Below, one piece after another: positions 44,801 to 56,620 of a stretch of 64,000 nt of DNA. The translations under genes and the position numbers were made by a program. Position 1 is the first letter of the stretch. Each line of letters opens with the position of its first letter. Location: assembly GCA_037043455.1 (NCBI GenBank), contig JAWPHD010006754.1, forward strand, positions 62,001 through 126,000, written 5' to 3'. The notes under the pieces are model-generated. The model had not been told where the DNA came from and searched no databases. It saw nothing but the letters and a program-made list of their open reading frames with translations. The DNA is from Cyrtodaria siliqua (taxonomy: Eukaryota; Mollusca; Bivalvia; Adapedonta; Hiatellidae).

Positions 44801-44887
44801 GGATTAAGCCAAATTCCGAGACCTTTATGCAATCCTTTGGGTCATACGTATTACATATACAAAATATTAAGATAATATTTGCTGTCG

Positions 44888-45292
44888 GTTAGGAATGGCA
44901 GCCATGACGGACAGGCGAACTGATAGACTGCATATATTAAATATAGAATATGAACCAAAACTCGGGTATTACTTGTCCGATTCGTCTGGTTTTTGAATGT
45001 ATCCGAGCAATCATTGGTATCATTTATCTGGCAAAGTTTGGTAAAGATCAGTTGTAAAATGAAGGCCCTATCATCTTGCAAAATATAGCATGTTAACTAA
45101 ATCAAAGGCCATAACTCCGGTGTTACTTGTCCGATCTGCTGGAACTTGTCCGAGCTTTCATTGATATTAAAAATCTGATAAAGTTTGTTGAAGGCCCTAT
45201 AGTCTTAACGAGGCACATGTTAACGGACAACGGACGTCGGACAACTTGCCATCCCATAAGCTAAGTTGACCTTTGACCAGTAAAGCTAACAT
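44888..45292 (+). repeat. Noncoding dispersed repeat, R1-like
   Basis: Two half-units share 'gtattacttgtccgat', 'tctgataaagttt' and 'gaaggccctat'. The end 'ttgacctttgaccagtaaag' with 'acggacaacggacgtcggac' resembles the family at 19949-20365. Confidence 0.55.
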
Positions 45293-45586
45293 GGCTAAAA
45301 ATGTAAGGTGGAAACTGTAGTAGTTGCCGAATGTTGATATATAATTCGGCTACCTGTTTCATATTGGATTCTTACTTCACACTGACTTGCGATATAGTTA
45401 TGGTTTGCGGGGTGGTTTTGATTACTTCTTCAGTCTGCATCAAATCAAACTGCCTAAAGTTAAAATGAGTCTTGCTTTAACAATGTTCTTATTACTTCCA
45501 CGATTGTTTATTAAATTTCATCAGAGATTTCCTCAGTAGTCTTATTAGCACCATACATTTAAAATCTTTAATTATTTGTTTTATTT

Positions 45587-45817
45587 GTGTCTCCAGTAGT
45601 TTTCCACAAACGCTATGCTAACACTGGAATTTTCCGAACAGAAATGGATAAGGACATCGATAAACCAGTTATATTCTTCCGTTTTGGCCAGGACATTGTT
45701 TGTCAATCGTGTTGTGCCTCTGTAACGATGAAATCTCCATTTGAACATAGGCATCAAATGCCAAACCTCCAGAAAAGTTCTCCTCTTGCGTTCTTAACCC
45801 AGTTGTTGAACACCTGA
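45587..45817 (+). other. Possible terminal exon, unassigned
   Basis: TTATTTGTGTCTCCAG precedes a frame that stays open for about 73 codons, VFHKRYANTGIFRTEMDKD through to a TGA at 45815-45817. It includes a cysteine pair in QSCCAS. The acceptor is good, but no upstream exon, poly(A) signal or known domain was found. It may be a real 3' exon, a retroelement scrap or chance. Confidence 0.25.
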
Positions 45818-47029
45818 AATTATAATACAAGTAGGGTTTGACACGAGCAAATATTTCACCTCATAATAATCACTCCAAATAATACATTGTCAAAATACAA
45901 TTTGTCAAACACTTAATTTAAAAGTCATTGAGTACATTCGTGATGGCTTTCTACGTTGTTTTTTATATTCATATTGTTATCTATGAGAGTTTATAATGAT
46001 GATGTTATCATGTTATTGTGTCATCCACGACCATTCATTTAAAATTAGTAAACAAATTATAGAAGTTTCTGGATGAGTACATAGGATGTTTACATCACAT
46101 GGTTTTTATGTGCTTCTGTAATTTAGGGTTATTTAGACAACATGTTTATCTTTTTGGAAAACTAATAATTCTATGACAGTATAAATGTGGCCTTGCAACA
46201 TTGTCAGTTGTTCAGTATTTGGTTCAGTATTTATTTCAGTAGTTCAGTATGAAATTAAAAGAAATATTGTGAATATATTGTAAGCTATTGAATTAAATAT
46301 ACATTGTGAGAAGCTTTATATTAACAATTATTGTGCTCATCTATACTAAAAGTGTCGTTGGATTTTAGGCAATATTTTGAATATTTAAACCAGGGAAGAC
46401 TTGAAACAGAAATGGATTAAAAAGGCACTGGACAATGTAGATTAAAGGGACATTTCCCAATATTATTTGAACTTCATTCTAATATCAGATTTTAAAGAAA
46501 TACTGGATCTAATTTATTTGTATTGTGTAAGTGAATGTTACTATTTGAATAAATGCCTTGATTATATTTTAAAAATTGTTGCTGCTAGTTTTGCACTTCC
46601 TTTCTTGTTACACTTTACCCGTAACAATATAAACAAGTTATACAACAAACGTTACTGATTGTCGGTAATTCAAATAATATAAATGAACATTGTTTGAAGT
46701 TACCGCCTATTCTCGACATGTTTAAATAAGTGCATCTATGCGTATTATTTTTTTATTTTTTTATTTGCTATGACGCAATGCGATGAAGTTTGCGTGATTT
46801 GACACATAGTATAATAGTAGCGATCTTTAATATTTGAAATGTGGAATGTAATCTATCATCGTACACATGTAAACGGTTCCCTTAAAAAAAGTAGTAAAGG
46901 AAAATTATGGTTGGATTTATATTGAAAAATATTGAGTACACCACTAGCATCGGATATTTAATAATAAAACGTTTTACATCGGTGAGCAGAGCACATTCAA
47001 GTTTACCAGTACCAGTGGTTGATTTCAGT
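45818..47029. other. No recognised gene; PLE and LTR-like scraps
   Basis: 'gtcattgagtacattcgtga' with 'tggctttcta' at about 45927 matches the PLE 3' end near 43473. A TATA-like 'gtataaatg' at about 46180 is followed by 'ttcagtattt' repeats; these could be an old LTR. No exon recognised. Confidence 0.35.
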
Positions 47030-47172
47030 TATCTCCACACCTGATTTATCTCCACACCTGATTTATCTCCACACATGATTTATCTCCACACATGATTTAT
47101 CTCTACACATGATTTATCTCCATCTCCACACATGATTTATCTCCACACATGATTTATCTCCACAAATGATTT
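47030..47172 (+). repeat. 17-bp repeat 'gatttatctccacacat'
   Basis: About eight units, some with 'cctg' instead of 'catg', and one with a doubled 'ctccat'. Confidence 0.92.
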
Positions 47173-47474
47173 ATTAAAATATAAAGTTATTGTGATTATG
47201 TTTATAAACACGTCGAAATTGCTTACGTTTTATATCGTTCACAGTATGGAGCCCTTTATCCCTTAATTTAAGCATGCATACAAAGTGTACTTCTGGTCGG
47301 CAAGGTGACGCACACAAAGTTGTACACAAACAAGCTATTTCAATGTGTAATACAGCATTGATCTAAAGGAATGAAGGCGATTTGGGTGCTATTTCATGTC
47401 GAAGTTGTTTGAAATTGCATTGTTTCCAGTTTAGTGTTTTCATGATAAATGCATGAAATAACGGATAATGTCAA
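47173..47474. other. No recognised gene
   Basis: AT-rich spacer; nothing recognised. Confidence 0.3.
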
Positions 47475-47660
47475 AGTGGCCTTATTTGCTACTGCTCGTT
47501 CCAAGGCGGTAGCACTATTGTCAACACGTTTATGTTTGTGATGTCAGATCTTGCCTTTTATTCATCTGTGTAGTTAATGTTTGTTTCTGTTCGTGTGTTT
47601 GGTTGACTGTGGTCATTGACTGCTGTATTTGTTCTATATCTACTTTTATCTTTGAGCAGC
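47475..47660 (+). mobile_element. PLE 3' tail, copy 5
   Basis: 'ctcgttccaaggcggtagc', 'attgtcaacacgtttatg', 'ccttttattcatctgtg' and 'tggttgactgtggtcattga' follow the family order and end at 'tatctacttttatc'. A 50-bp array starts about 35 bases later. Confidence 0.85.
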
Positions 47661-47693
47661 CAAATAAATCGTCCTATCGACCATTGATAGTCT

Positions 47694-48588
47694 CATTACA
47701 TTATAGTTAATGTGGAGGAACGCAATGTTTGATTGAACTGTAATCATACATTATAGTTAATGCGGAGGAACGCAATGTTAGATTGAACTGTAATCATACA
47801 TTATAGTTAATGCGGAGGAACGCAATGTTAGATTGAACTGTAATCATACATTATAGTTAATGCGGAGGAACGCAATGTTAGATTGAACTGTAATCATACA
47901 TTATAGTTAATGCGGAGGAACGCAATGTTAGATTGAACTGTAATCATACATTATAGTTAATGCGGAGGAACGCAATGTTAGATTGAACTGTAATCATACA
48001 TTATAGTTAATGCGGAGGAACGCAATGTAAGATTGAACTGTAATCATACATTATAGTTAATGTGGAGGAACGCAATGTTAGATTGAACTGTAATCATACA
48101 TTATAGTTAATGCGGAGGAACGCAATGTTAGATTGAACTGTAATCATACACTATAGTTAAAGCGGAGGAACGCAATGTTAGATAGAACTGTAATCATACA
48201 TTATAGTTAATGTGGAGGAACGCAAAGTTAGTGAACTGTAATCATACATTATAGTTAATGTGGAGGAACGCAATGTTAGATTGAACTGTAATCATACATT
48301 ATAGTTAATGTGGAGGAACGCAATGTTAGATTGAACTGTAATCATACATTATAGTTAATGTGGAGGAACGCAAAGTTACTGAACTGTAATCATACATTAT
48401 ATTTAATGTGGAGGAACGCAATGTTTGATTGAACTGTAATCATACATTATAGTTAATGTGGAGGAACGCAAAGTTACTGAACTGTAATCATACATTATAG
48501 TTAATGTGGAGGAACGCAATGTTAGATTGAACTGTAATCATACATTATAGTTAATGTGGAGGAACGCAATGTTAGATTGAACTGTTAT
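47694..48588 (+). repeat. 50-bp minisatellite, about 18 units
   Basis: Each unit has 'tacattatagttaatgcgga', 'ggaacgcaatgttagattga' and 'actgtaatca'. The first eight units are nearly identical with 'tgcgga', and the later ones have 'tgtgga'. Three units have a shortened 'aaagttactg' form, giving a gradient along the array. Confidence 0.97.
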
Positions 48589-49067
48589 CATTGAAGCATT
48601 TATCAAATATTAAAATCAGTCCATACATTTCTTAATCCAGTATTACTTTTACCTTTTAGTTGTTTGCATATTATTAAATAAAAGGTTTTAAACAACACAC
48701 ACTATTATCATTTATTCTTCAATATTCTACCATATTTAAAAAAAATATATTCGTGCAGTGTAATCAAGAATTAGTAATATGTAAGAATCAAATCGTTAAA
48801 CTAAGTCGAAAACCCGACGGTACGCCTTCATTTAAAAAAAAAAACATCAATAATGTGTCCTTTAAGAAATAACTTTATTAACTGTCGAGATTTTCCTTTG
48901 CACACACGTCTAATTTATGCCAGATTTATACTGCAGATAAAGGTAATTGAAATACAAGATCGTCTTTAGATGCATGCAGTCCCAGTGAATAAGCTGTTGC
49001 ATAGCGTCATGAATAATACAGGTACGTACCAGCAGCTTTGGTAAGGCGGCAATACTGATTACGCTGT
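48589..49067. other. No recognised gene
   Basis: Short frames and A runs only. It separates the 50-bp array from the expanded MITE. Confidence 0.35.
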
Positions 49068-49235
49068 TTAAGAAACTAACCCGCCAAATAACGACAAAAT
49101 TACAATACAAAACTTTGTCCAGGTGTTCAGATCATATAATAATGTATATGTGCCGATAAAAAGTATAAGTCTTGTCACTGATTTTTTTAAATATCCGTGA
49201 CTGAATATGCGTAAAACTAATTATGAGTTGGTAAC

Positions 49236-51545
49236 TCTTAATGCGGAAACTTTTAATGCATCTTAATGCGGTAACTTTTAATGCGGTAACTCTTAATGCG
49301 GTAACTCATAATACGGTAACTCTTAATGCGGTAACTCATAATGCGGTAACTCTTAATGCGGTAAATCTTAATGTGGTAACTCTTAATGCATCTTAGACTT
49401 AATGCGGTAACTCTTAATGCGGTTACTCTTAATGTGGTAACTCTTAATGCATCTTAATGCGGTAACTCTTAATGCATCTTAATGTGGTAACTCTTAATGC
49501 AGTAACTCTTAATGTGGTAAACTTTAATGCATCTTAATGCGGTAACTCTTAATGCGGTAACTCTTAATGTGGTAACTCGTAATGCATCTTAATGCGGTAA
49601 CTCTTAATGCATCTTAATGCGGTAACTCTTAATGTGGTTACTCTTAATGCATCTTAATGCGGTAACTCTTAATGCGTCTTAATGTGGTAACTCTTAATGC
49701 GGTAATTCTTAATGTGGTAACCCTTAATGCATCTAAATGCGGTAACTCTTAATGTGTCTTAATGCGGTAACTCTTAATGCGGTAACTCTTAATGTGGTAA
49801 CTATTAATGCATCTTAATGCGGTAACTCTTAATGCGTCTTAATGCGGTAACTCTTAATGCGGTAACTCTTAATGTGGTAACTCTTAATGTGTCTTAATGC
49901 GGTAACTCTTAATGCATCTTAATGTGGTAACTCTTAATGCGGTAACTCTTAATGTGGTAAATTTTAATGCATCTTAATGCGGTAACTCTTAATGTGGTAA
50001 CTATTAATGTGGTAACTCCTAATGCATCTTAATGCGGTAACTCTTAATGCATCTTAATGCTGTAACTCTTAATGCGGTAACTCTTAATGTGGTAACTCTT
50101 AATGCATCTTAATGCGGTAATTCTTAATGTGTCTTAATGTGGTAACTCTTAATGCGTCTTAATGTGGTAACTGTTAATGCGGTAACTCTTAATGTGGTAA
50201 CTCTTAATGCATCTTAATGCAGTAACTCTTAATGTGTCTTAATGCAGTAACTCTTAATGCATCTTAATATGGTAACTCTTAATGCGGTAACTCTTAATGT
50301 GGTAACTCTTAATGTGGTAACGCTTAATGTGGTAACTCTTAATGTGGTAAATTTTAATGCATCTTAATGCGGTAACTCTTAATGTGGTAACTATTAATGT
50401 GGTAACTCCTAATGCATCTTAATGCGGTAACTCTTAATGCATCTTAATGCTGTAACTCTTAATGCGGTAACTCTTAATGTGGTAACTCTTAATGCATCTT
50501 AATGCGGTAATTCTTAATGTGTCTTAATGTGGTAACTCTTAATGCGTCTTAATGTGGTAACTGTTAATGCGGTAACTCTTAATGTGGTAACTCTTAATGC
50601 ATCTTAATGCAGTAACTCTTAATGTGTCTTAATGCAGTAACTCTTAATGCATCTTAATATGGTAACTCTTAATGCGGTAACTCTTAATGTGGTAACTCTT
50701 AATGTGGTAACGCTTAATGTGGTAACTCTTAATGCATCTTAATGTGGTAACTCTTAATGCATCTTAATGCGGTACCTCTTAATGCGGTAACTCCTAATGT
50801 GGTAACTCTTAATGCATCTTAATGCGGTAACTCTTAATGTGTCTTAATGCGGTAACTCTTAATGTGGTAACTCTTAATGCATCTTAATGCGGTAACTCTT
50901 AATGTGTCTTAATGCGGTAACTCTTAATGCATTTTAATGCGGTAGCTCTTAATGCATCTTAATGCGGTAACTCTTAATGCGGTAACTCTTAATGCGGTAA
51001 CTCTTAACGCATCTTAATGCGGTAACTCTTAATGCGTCTTAATGCGGTAACTCTTAATGCGTCTTAATGCGGTAACTCTTAATGCGTCTTAATGCGGTAA
51101 CACTTAATGCAGTAACTCATAATGTGGTAACTCTTAATGCGGTAACTCTTAATGTGGTAACTCTTAATGCATCTTAATGCGGTAACTCTTAATGTGTCTT
51201 AATGCGGTAACTCTTAATGTGTCTTAATGCGGTAACTCTTAATGTGTCTTAATGCGGTAACTCTTAATGCGGTAACTCTTAATGCATCTTAATGCGGTAA
51301 CTCTTAATGCGTCTTAATGCGGTAACTCTTAATGCGTCTTAATGTGGTAACTATTAATGCGATAACTCTTAATGCAGTAACTCTTAATGCTTCTTAATGC
51401 GGTAACTCTTAATGCGTCTTAATGCGGTAACTCTTAATGCGTCTTAATGCGGTAACTTTAAATGCAGTAACTCTTAATGCGTCTTAATGCGGTAACTTAA
51501 TGTGATAACTCTTAATCACCTTAATGTGGTAACTCTTAATGCAAC
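49236..51545 (+). repeat. 15-bp minisatellite 'ttaatgcggtaactc' with 10-bp 'ttaatgcatc' forms
   Basis: Units of 15 bp alternate irregularly with 10-bp units across 2.3 kb, with tgc/tgt variation in every unit. A longer-range repeat is visible: 'gtaaattttaatgcatctta' and what follows recur at an offset of 390 bp (about 49957 and 50347). The seed is the single 'ggtaactcttaat' of the unexpanded MITE. Confidence 0.97.
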
Positions 51546-51671
51546 GCTCCAGTTTTGAGGTTTGGTCTGGCCGGTTAAAGCCATTTATACTGTATCTATA
51601 GAGGTTTGATTCTCAAAGTACACACTTCGTTAACAGTAGGTTTAGAAACGATTTACTTATGTTAACACAAT

Positions 51672-54600
51672 TTGGCTGTTGTTGGCGGGATGGCTACTTT
51701 AAGCCGTTGTTGGCGGGATGGCAACTTTAAGAGGTTGTTGGCGGGATGGCTACTTTAAGCCGTTTTTGGCGGGATGGCTACTTTAAGCCGTTGTTGGCGG
51801 GATGGCTACTTTAAGCCGTTGTTGGCGGGATGGTTAATTTAAGCCGTTGTTGGCGGGATGGCTACTTTAAGCCGTTGTTGGCGGGATGGATACTTTAAGC
51901 CGTTGTTGGCGGGATAGCTATTTTAAGCCGTTGTTGGCGGGATAGCTACTATAAGCGTTGTATGCGGGATGGCTACTTTAAGCCGTTGGTGGCTGGATGG
52001 CTACTTTAAGCCGTTGTTGGCGGGATGGCTACTTTAAGCCATTGTTGGAGGGATGACTATTTTAAGCCGTTGTTAGTGGGATGACTACTTTAAGCCTTTA
52101 TTAGTGGGATAGCTACTTTAAGCCGTTGTTGGCGGGATGGCTACTTTAAGCTATTGTTGGAGGGATGGCTATTTTAAGCCGTTGTTGGTGGGATGGCTAC
52201 CTTAAGCCGTTCTTGATGGGATAGTTACTTTAAGCCGTTGTTGGTGGGATAGCTACTTTAAGACGTTGTGGCGGGATGGCTACTTTACGTTGTTGGCGGG
52301 ATAGCTACCCTTTAAGCCGTTGTTGGCGGAATGTTGGTGGGATAGCTTCTTTAAGCCGTTGTGGCGGGATGGCTACTTTACGTTGTTGGCAGGATAGCTA
52401 CTTTAAGCCGTTGTTGGCGGGATGGCTACTTTAAGCCGTTGTTGGCGGGATGGCTACTTTAAGCTGTTGTTGGCGGGATAGCTACTTTAAGCTGTTGTAG
52501 GCGGGATGGCTACTTTAAGCCGTTGTTGGCGGGATGGCTACTTAAGCCGTTGTTGGTGGGATAGCTACTTTAAGCCGTTGTTTGCAGGATGGCTACTTTA
52601 AGCCGTTGTTGGTGGGAGAGCTACTTTAAGCCGTTGTTGGCAGGATGGTTACTTTAAGCCGTTGTTGGCGGGATGGCTACTTTAAGCTGTTGTTGGTGGG
52701 ATAGCTACTTTAAGCTGTTGATGGCGGGATGGCTACTTTAAGCTGTTGTTGGCGGGATGGCTACTTTAAGCCGTTGTTGGTGGGATAGCTACTTTAAGCC
52801 GTTGTTGGCGGGATGGCTACTTTAAGCCGTTGTTGGCGGGATAGCTACTTTAAGCCGCTTGGTGGGATGGCTACTTTAAGTTGTTGTTGGCGGGATAGCT
52901 ACTTTAAGCTGTAGTTGGCGGGATGGCTACTTTAAGCCGTTGTTTGCGGGATGGCTACTTAAGCCGTTGTTGGTGGGATAGCTACTTTAAGCCGTTGTTT
53001 GCCGGATGGCTACTTTAAGCCGTTGTTGGTGGGATAGCTACTTTAAGCCGTTGTTGGCGGGATGGCTATTTTAAGCCGTTTTTGATGGGATATCTACTTT
53101 AAGCCGTTGTTGGCGGGATGGCTACTTTAAGCTGTTGTTGGTGGGATAGCTACTTTAAGCTGTTGTTGGCGCGGTTGCTACTTTAAGCTGTTGTTGGCGG
53201 GATGGCTACTTTAAACCGTTGTTGGCGGGATAGCTACTTTAAGCCGGTTGGTGGGATGGCTACTTTAAGCCGTTGTTGGTGGGATGGCTACTTTAAGCCG
53301 TTGTTGGCGGGATGGCTACTTTAAGCCGTTGTTGGTGGGATAGCTACTTTAAGCCGTTGTTGGCGGGATGGCTACTTTAAGCTGTTGTTGGTGGAATAGC
53401 TACTTTAAGCTGTTGTTGGCTACTTGAAGCTGTTGTTGTCGGGATGGTTACTTTAAGCCGTTGTTGGTGGGATGGCTACGTTAAGCTGTTGTTGGCGGGA
53501 TGGCTACTTTAAGCCGTTGTTGGCGGATTGGTTACTTTAAGCCGTTGTTGTCGGGATGGCTACTTTAAGCCGTTGTTGGTGGGATGGCTGCTTTAAGCCG
53601 TTGTTGGCGGGATAGCTACTTTAAGCTGTTGTTGGCGGGATAGCTACTTTAGGCCGTTGCTGGCGGGATAGTTACTTTAAGCCGTTGCTGGCGGGATAGT
53701 TACTCTAAGCCGTTGTTGGCGGGATAGCTACTTTAAGCCTTTGTTGGTGGGATAGCTACTTTAAGCCGTTGTTGGCGGGATAGCTACTTTTAGCCTTTGT
53801 TGGTGGGATAGCTACTTTAAGCCGTTGTTTGCAGGATGGCTACTTTAAGCCGATGTTGGTGGGAGAGCTACTTTAAGCCGTTGTTGGCGGGATGGTTACT
53901 TTAACCCGTTGTTGGCGGGATGGCTACTTTAAGCTGTTGTTGGTGGGATAGCTACTTTAAGCTGTTGATGGCGGGATGGCTACTTTAGGCTGTTGTTGGC
54001 GGGATGGCTACTTTAAGCCGTTGTTGGCGGGATAGCTACTTTAAGCCGCTTGGTGGGATGGCTACTTTAAGCTGTTGTTGGCGGGATAGCTACTTTAAGC
54101 TGTAGTTGGCGGGATGGCTACTTTAAGCCGTTTTTTGCGGGATGGCTACTTAAGCCGTTGTTGGTGGGATAGCTACTTTAAGCCGTTGTTTGCCGGATGG
54201 CTACTTTAAGCCGTTGTTGGTGGGATAGCTACTTTAAGCCGTTGTTGGCGGGATGGCTATTTTAAGCCGTTTTTGATGGGATATCTACTTTAGGCCGTTG
54301 TTGGCGGGATGGCTACTTTAAGCTGTTGTTGGTGGGATAGCTACTTTAAGCTGTTGTTGGCGCGGTTGCTACTTTAAGCTGTTGTTGGCGGGATGGCTAC
54401 TTTAAACCGTTGTTGGCGGGATAGCTACTTTAAGCCGGTTGGTGGGATGGCTACTTTAAGCCGTTGTTGGTGGGATGGCTACTTTAAGCCGTTGTTGGCG
54501 GGATGGCTACTTTAAGCCGTTGTTGGTGGGATAGCTACTTTAAGCCGTTGTTGGCGGGATGGCTACTTTAAGCTGTTGTTGGTGGAATAGCTACTTTAAG

Positions 54601-55336
54601 CTGTTGTTGGCTACTTGAAGCTGTTGTTGTCGGGATGGTTACTTTAAGCCGTTGTTGGTGGGATAGCTACTTTAAGCCGTTGTTGGCGGGATGGCTACTT
54701 TAAGCCGTTGTTGGTGGGATGGCTACTTTAAGCTGTTGTTGGCGGGATGGCTACTTTAAGCCGTTGTTGGCGGATTGGTTACTTTAAGCCGTTGTTGTCG
54801 GGATGGCTACTTTAAGCCGTTGTTGGTGGGATGGCTGCTTTAAGCCGTTGTTGGCGAGATAGCTACTTTAAGCTGTTGTTGGCGGGATAGCTACTTTAGG
54901 CCGTTGCTGGCGGGATAGTTACTTTAAGCCGTTGCTGGCGGGATAGTTACTCTAAGCCGTTGTTGGCGGGATAGCTACTTTAAGCCGTTGTTGGCTGGAT
55001 AGATACTTTAGGCCGTTGCTGGCGGGATAGTTACTTTAAGCCGTTGTTGGCGGGATAGCTACTTTAGGCCGTTGCTGACGGATAGTTACTTTAAGCCGTT
55101 GTTGGCGGGATAGCTACTTTAAGCTGTTGTTGGCGGGATAGCTACTTTAGGCCGTTGCTGGTGGGATAGTTACTTTAAGCCGTTGTTGGCGGGATAGCTA
55201 CTTTAAGCCTTTGTTGGTGGGATAGCTACTTTAAGCCGTTGTTGGCGGGATAGCTACTTTTAGCTGTTGTTGGCGAGATAGCTACTTTAAGCCGTTGTTG
55301 GCTGGATGGCTACTTTAAGCCCTTGTTGGCTGGATA
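51672..55336 (+). repeat. 28-bp minisatellite built from the MITE terminal repeat
   Basis: About 130 units, each made of TTGGCGGGATAGCTACT (the exact complement of the MITE's left terminus), then TTAA, then GCCGTTG. Variants (gatggc/gatagc, ggtggg, gcaggat) are spread throughout. A higher-order repeat of about 1191 bp is seen: 'gcggttgcta' at 53171 and 54362, and 'gtggaatagc' at 53391 and 54582. Confidence 0.97.
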
Positions 55337-56035
55337 GCTCCTTTAAGCACATCGAAAAAAGAAATGGATGATTTATAATGGCAGGCGTTATCAAATGGAT
55401 GATATTATAGATACATATGGATATTTAATATGAGTTTTAAAGTTGAATAATCTGGTATAAGAGACAGTAATTGTCATTTTGAATATAGAAAATGTAAACA
55501 ATATCGGTTTTGTTTGTTAAACAAACAAATCCATTTAAGTGTAATAAAGTTTAAGTGTAATAAAGTATTTCACTGCACTGACATCAAAGGAGATTAGAGA
55601 GTCTCTACCTTCATATTATAATGTGAGTTAAAATGACAACTTTATAGCCTCATAACAAGGACATATTTGAGGTTATCACATGCAAAAGCTAGCACACAAA
55701 TTTAATATGCATATACATGACTATACAGTAAGGTATGACTCCTCATGTAATGTTTTAAATAATGCTATCAGAAATATACCAACATACCAACATACCAACA
55801 TACCAAAATAACATATAGCAGGGACATACTACCGTACTTAGTACGGAAGGCAACACACAAAAGCCATGAATATAATGTAAAACATATGGCAAAAGTACGT
55901 TTAGCGAAGAGTACAGAAAGAACAATGTAAGCTTATACAGAAGGACATGACCATATAAAAGCAGTTTCTCATTAGTCATGTAAGTCATGGGACATTTTCA
56001 TGACTGTATCTATCTATAGAACATTGAATGCGGGA
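55337..56035. other. No recognised gene; short (CATACCAA)n at 55780-55810
   Basis: 'aagtttaagtgtaataaagt' is locally duplicated near 55540. A 77-codon minus frame (55988-55755) is hydrophobic but low-complexity and has no known domain. Confidence 0.4.
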
Positions 56036-56280
56036 TATTTGACACCCATTTTATTGGGATGACAATAGGGTAAGAGGTTTGGTGCACCCTAGAACCTGGT
56101 TTAAACCCCAACCGGCCAAACTTGCCACTGACCGTTCCAATGCGGTAGCCTTATGTTCAACCCTTTTATGTTTGTGATGTCAAATACCTTGTCTTTCATT
56201 TGTTTTTGTAATTATTGTTTGTATTTGGTTAACTGTGGTCATTGAATGCTACATTTCGTATTATTACCTGATCTCCTATA
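56036..56280 (+). mobile_element. PLE 3' tail, copy 6 (array-bearing)
   Basis: 'tgggatgacaatagggtaag', 'ggtttggtgcaccctagaac', 'gccactgaccgttccaa' and 'tgtttgtgatgtc' lead to 'aactgtggtcattgaatgct' and 'acatttcgta'. That last piece is the unit repeated in 56621-59308. The downstream end of the same tail ('tgtacgactttttttatcta') follows the array at about 59308-59335, so the array lies within the tail. Confidence 0.85.
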
Positions 56281-56620
56281 TAAATGCTATATCGTCATTT
56301 CGTGCTAATTGACTAAGGAAAAGACTGTTTCCGGTGTGAAAACGAACTGTTACCGGGCTTTAGTTTCGACTGTTTCCCTCACGTGCTCGAATTTCGTTTG
56401 CGTGACGTCATGTTGCTTTTTTCACCATAGGTTCCCATTATAAAACAAATTTTCATTTTCACTGTTTCGTACAGTAACATTAATCAGGTAATAAAACAGT
56501 GTCGGGGGATGTCAGTGTGAACTATCGGCCTCAGGAAACAGTCCACACTGCCATCCCCTCCACCTCGGGAAAACAGTTTTGACTGTTCCCCAAACACACA
56601 TGTGATAACTGTATACTTTT
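56281..56620. other. Spacer between PLE tail and array
   Basis: Contains 'actgtttccggtgtgaaaac' and further 'ctgtt' words. It is not matched elsewhere in the window, and no gene is seen. Confidence 0.35.

Larger units (their letters stand above)
49068..55336. mobile_element. TTAA-flanked MITE, expanded copy (6.3 kb)
   Basis: The left end TTAA (49068-49071) and 'cccgccaaataac' match the left end of the 354-bp copy at 15341. The match continues through 'aggtgttcag', 'aatgtatatgtgccgat' and 'gtgactgaatatgcgtaaaa'. The middle 51541-51672 matches the other copy through 'ctccagttttgaggtttggt' and 'cagtaggtttagaaac', and the right end is TTAA at 55333-55336. Two array expansions, 49236-51545 and 51672-55336, account for nearly all of the extra 5.9 kb. 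Confidence 0.85.
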
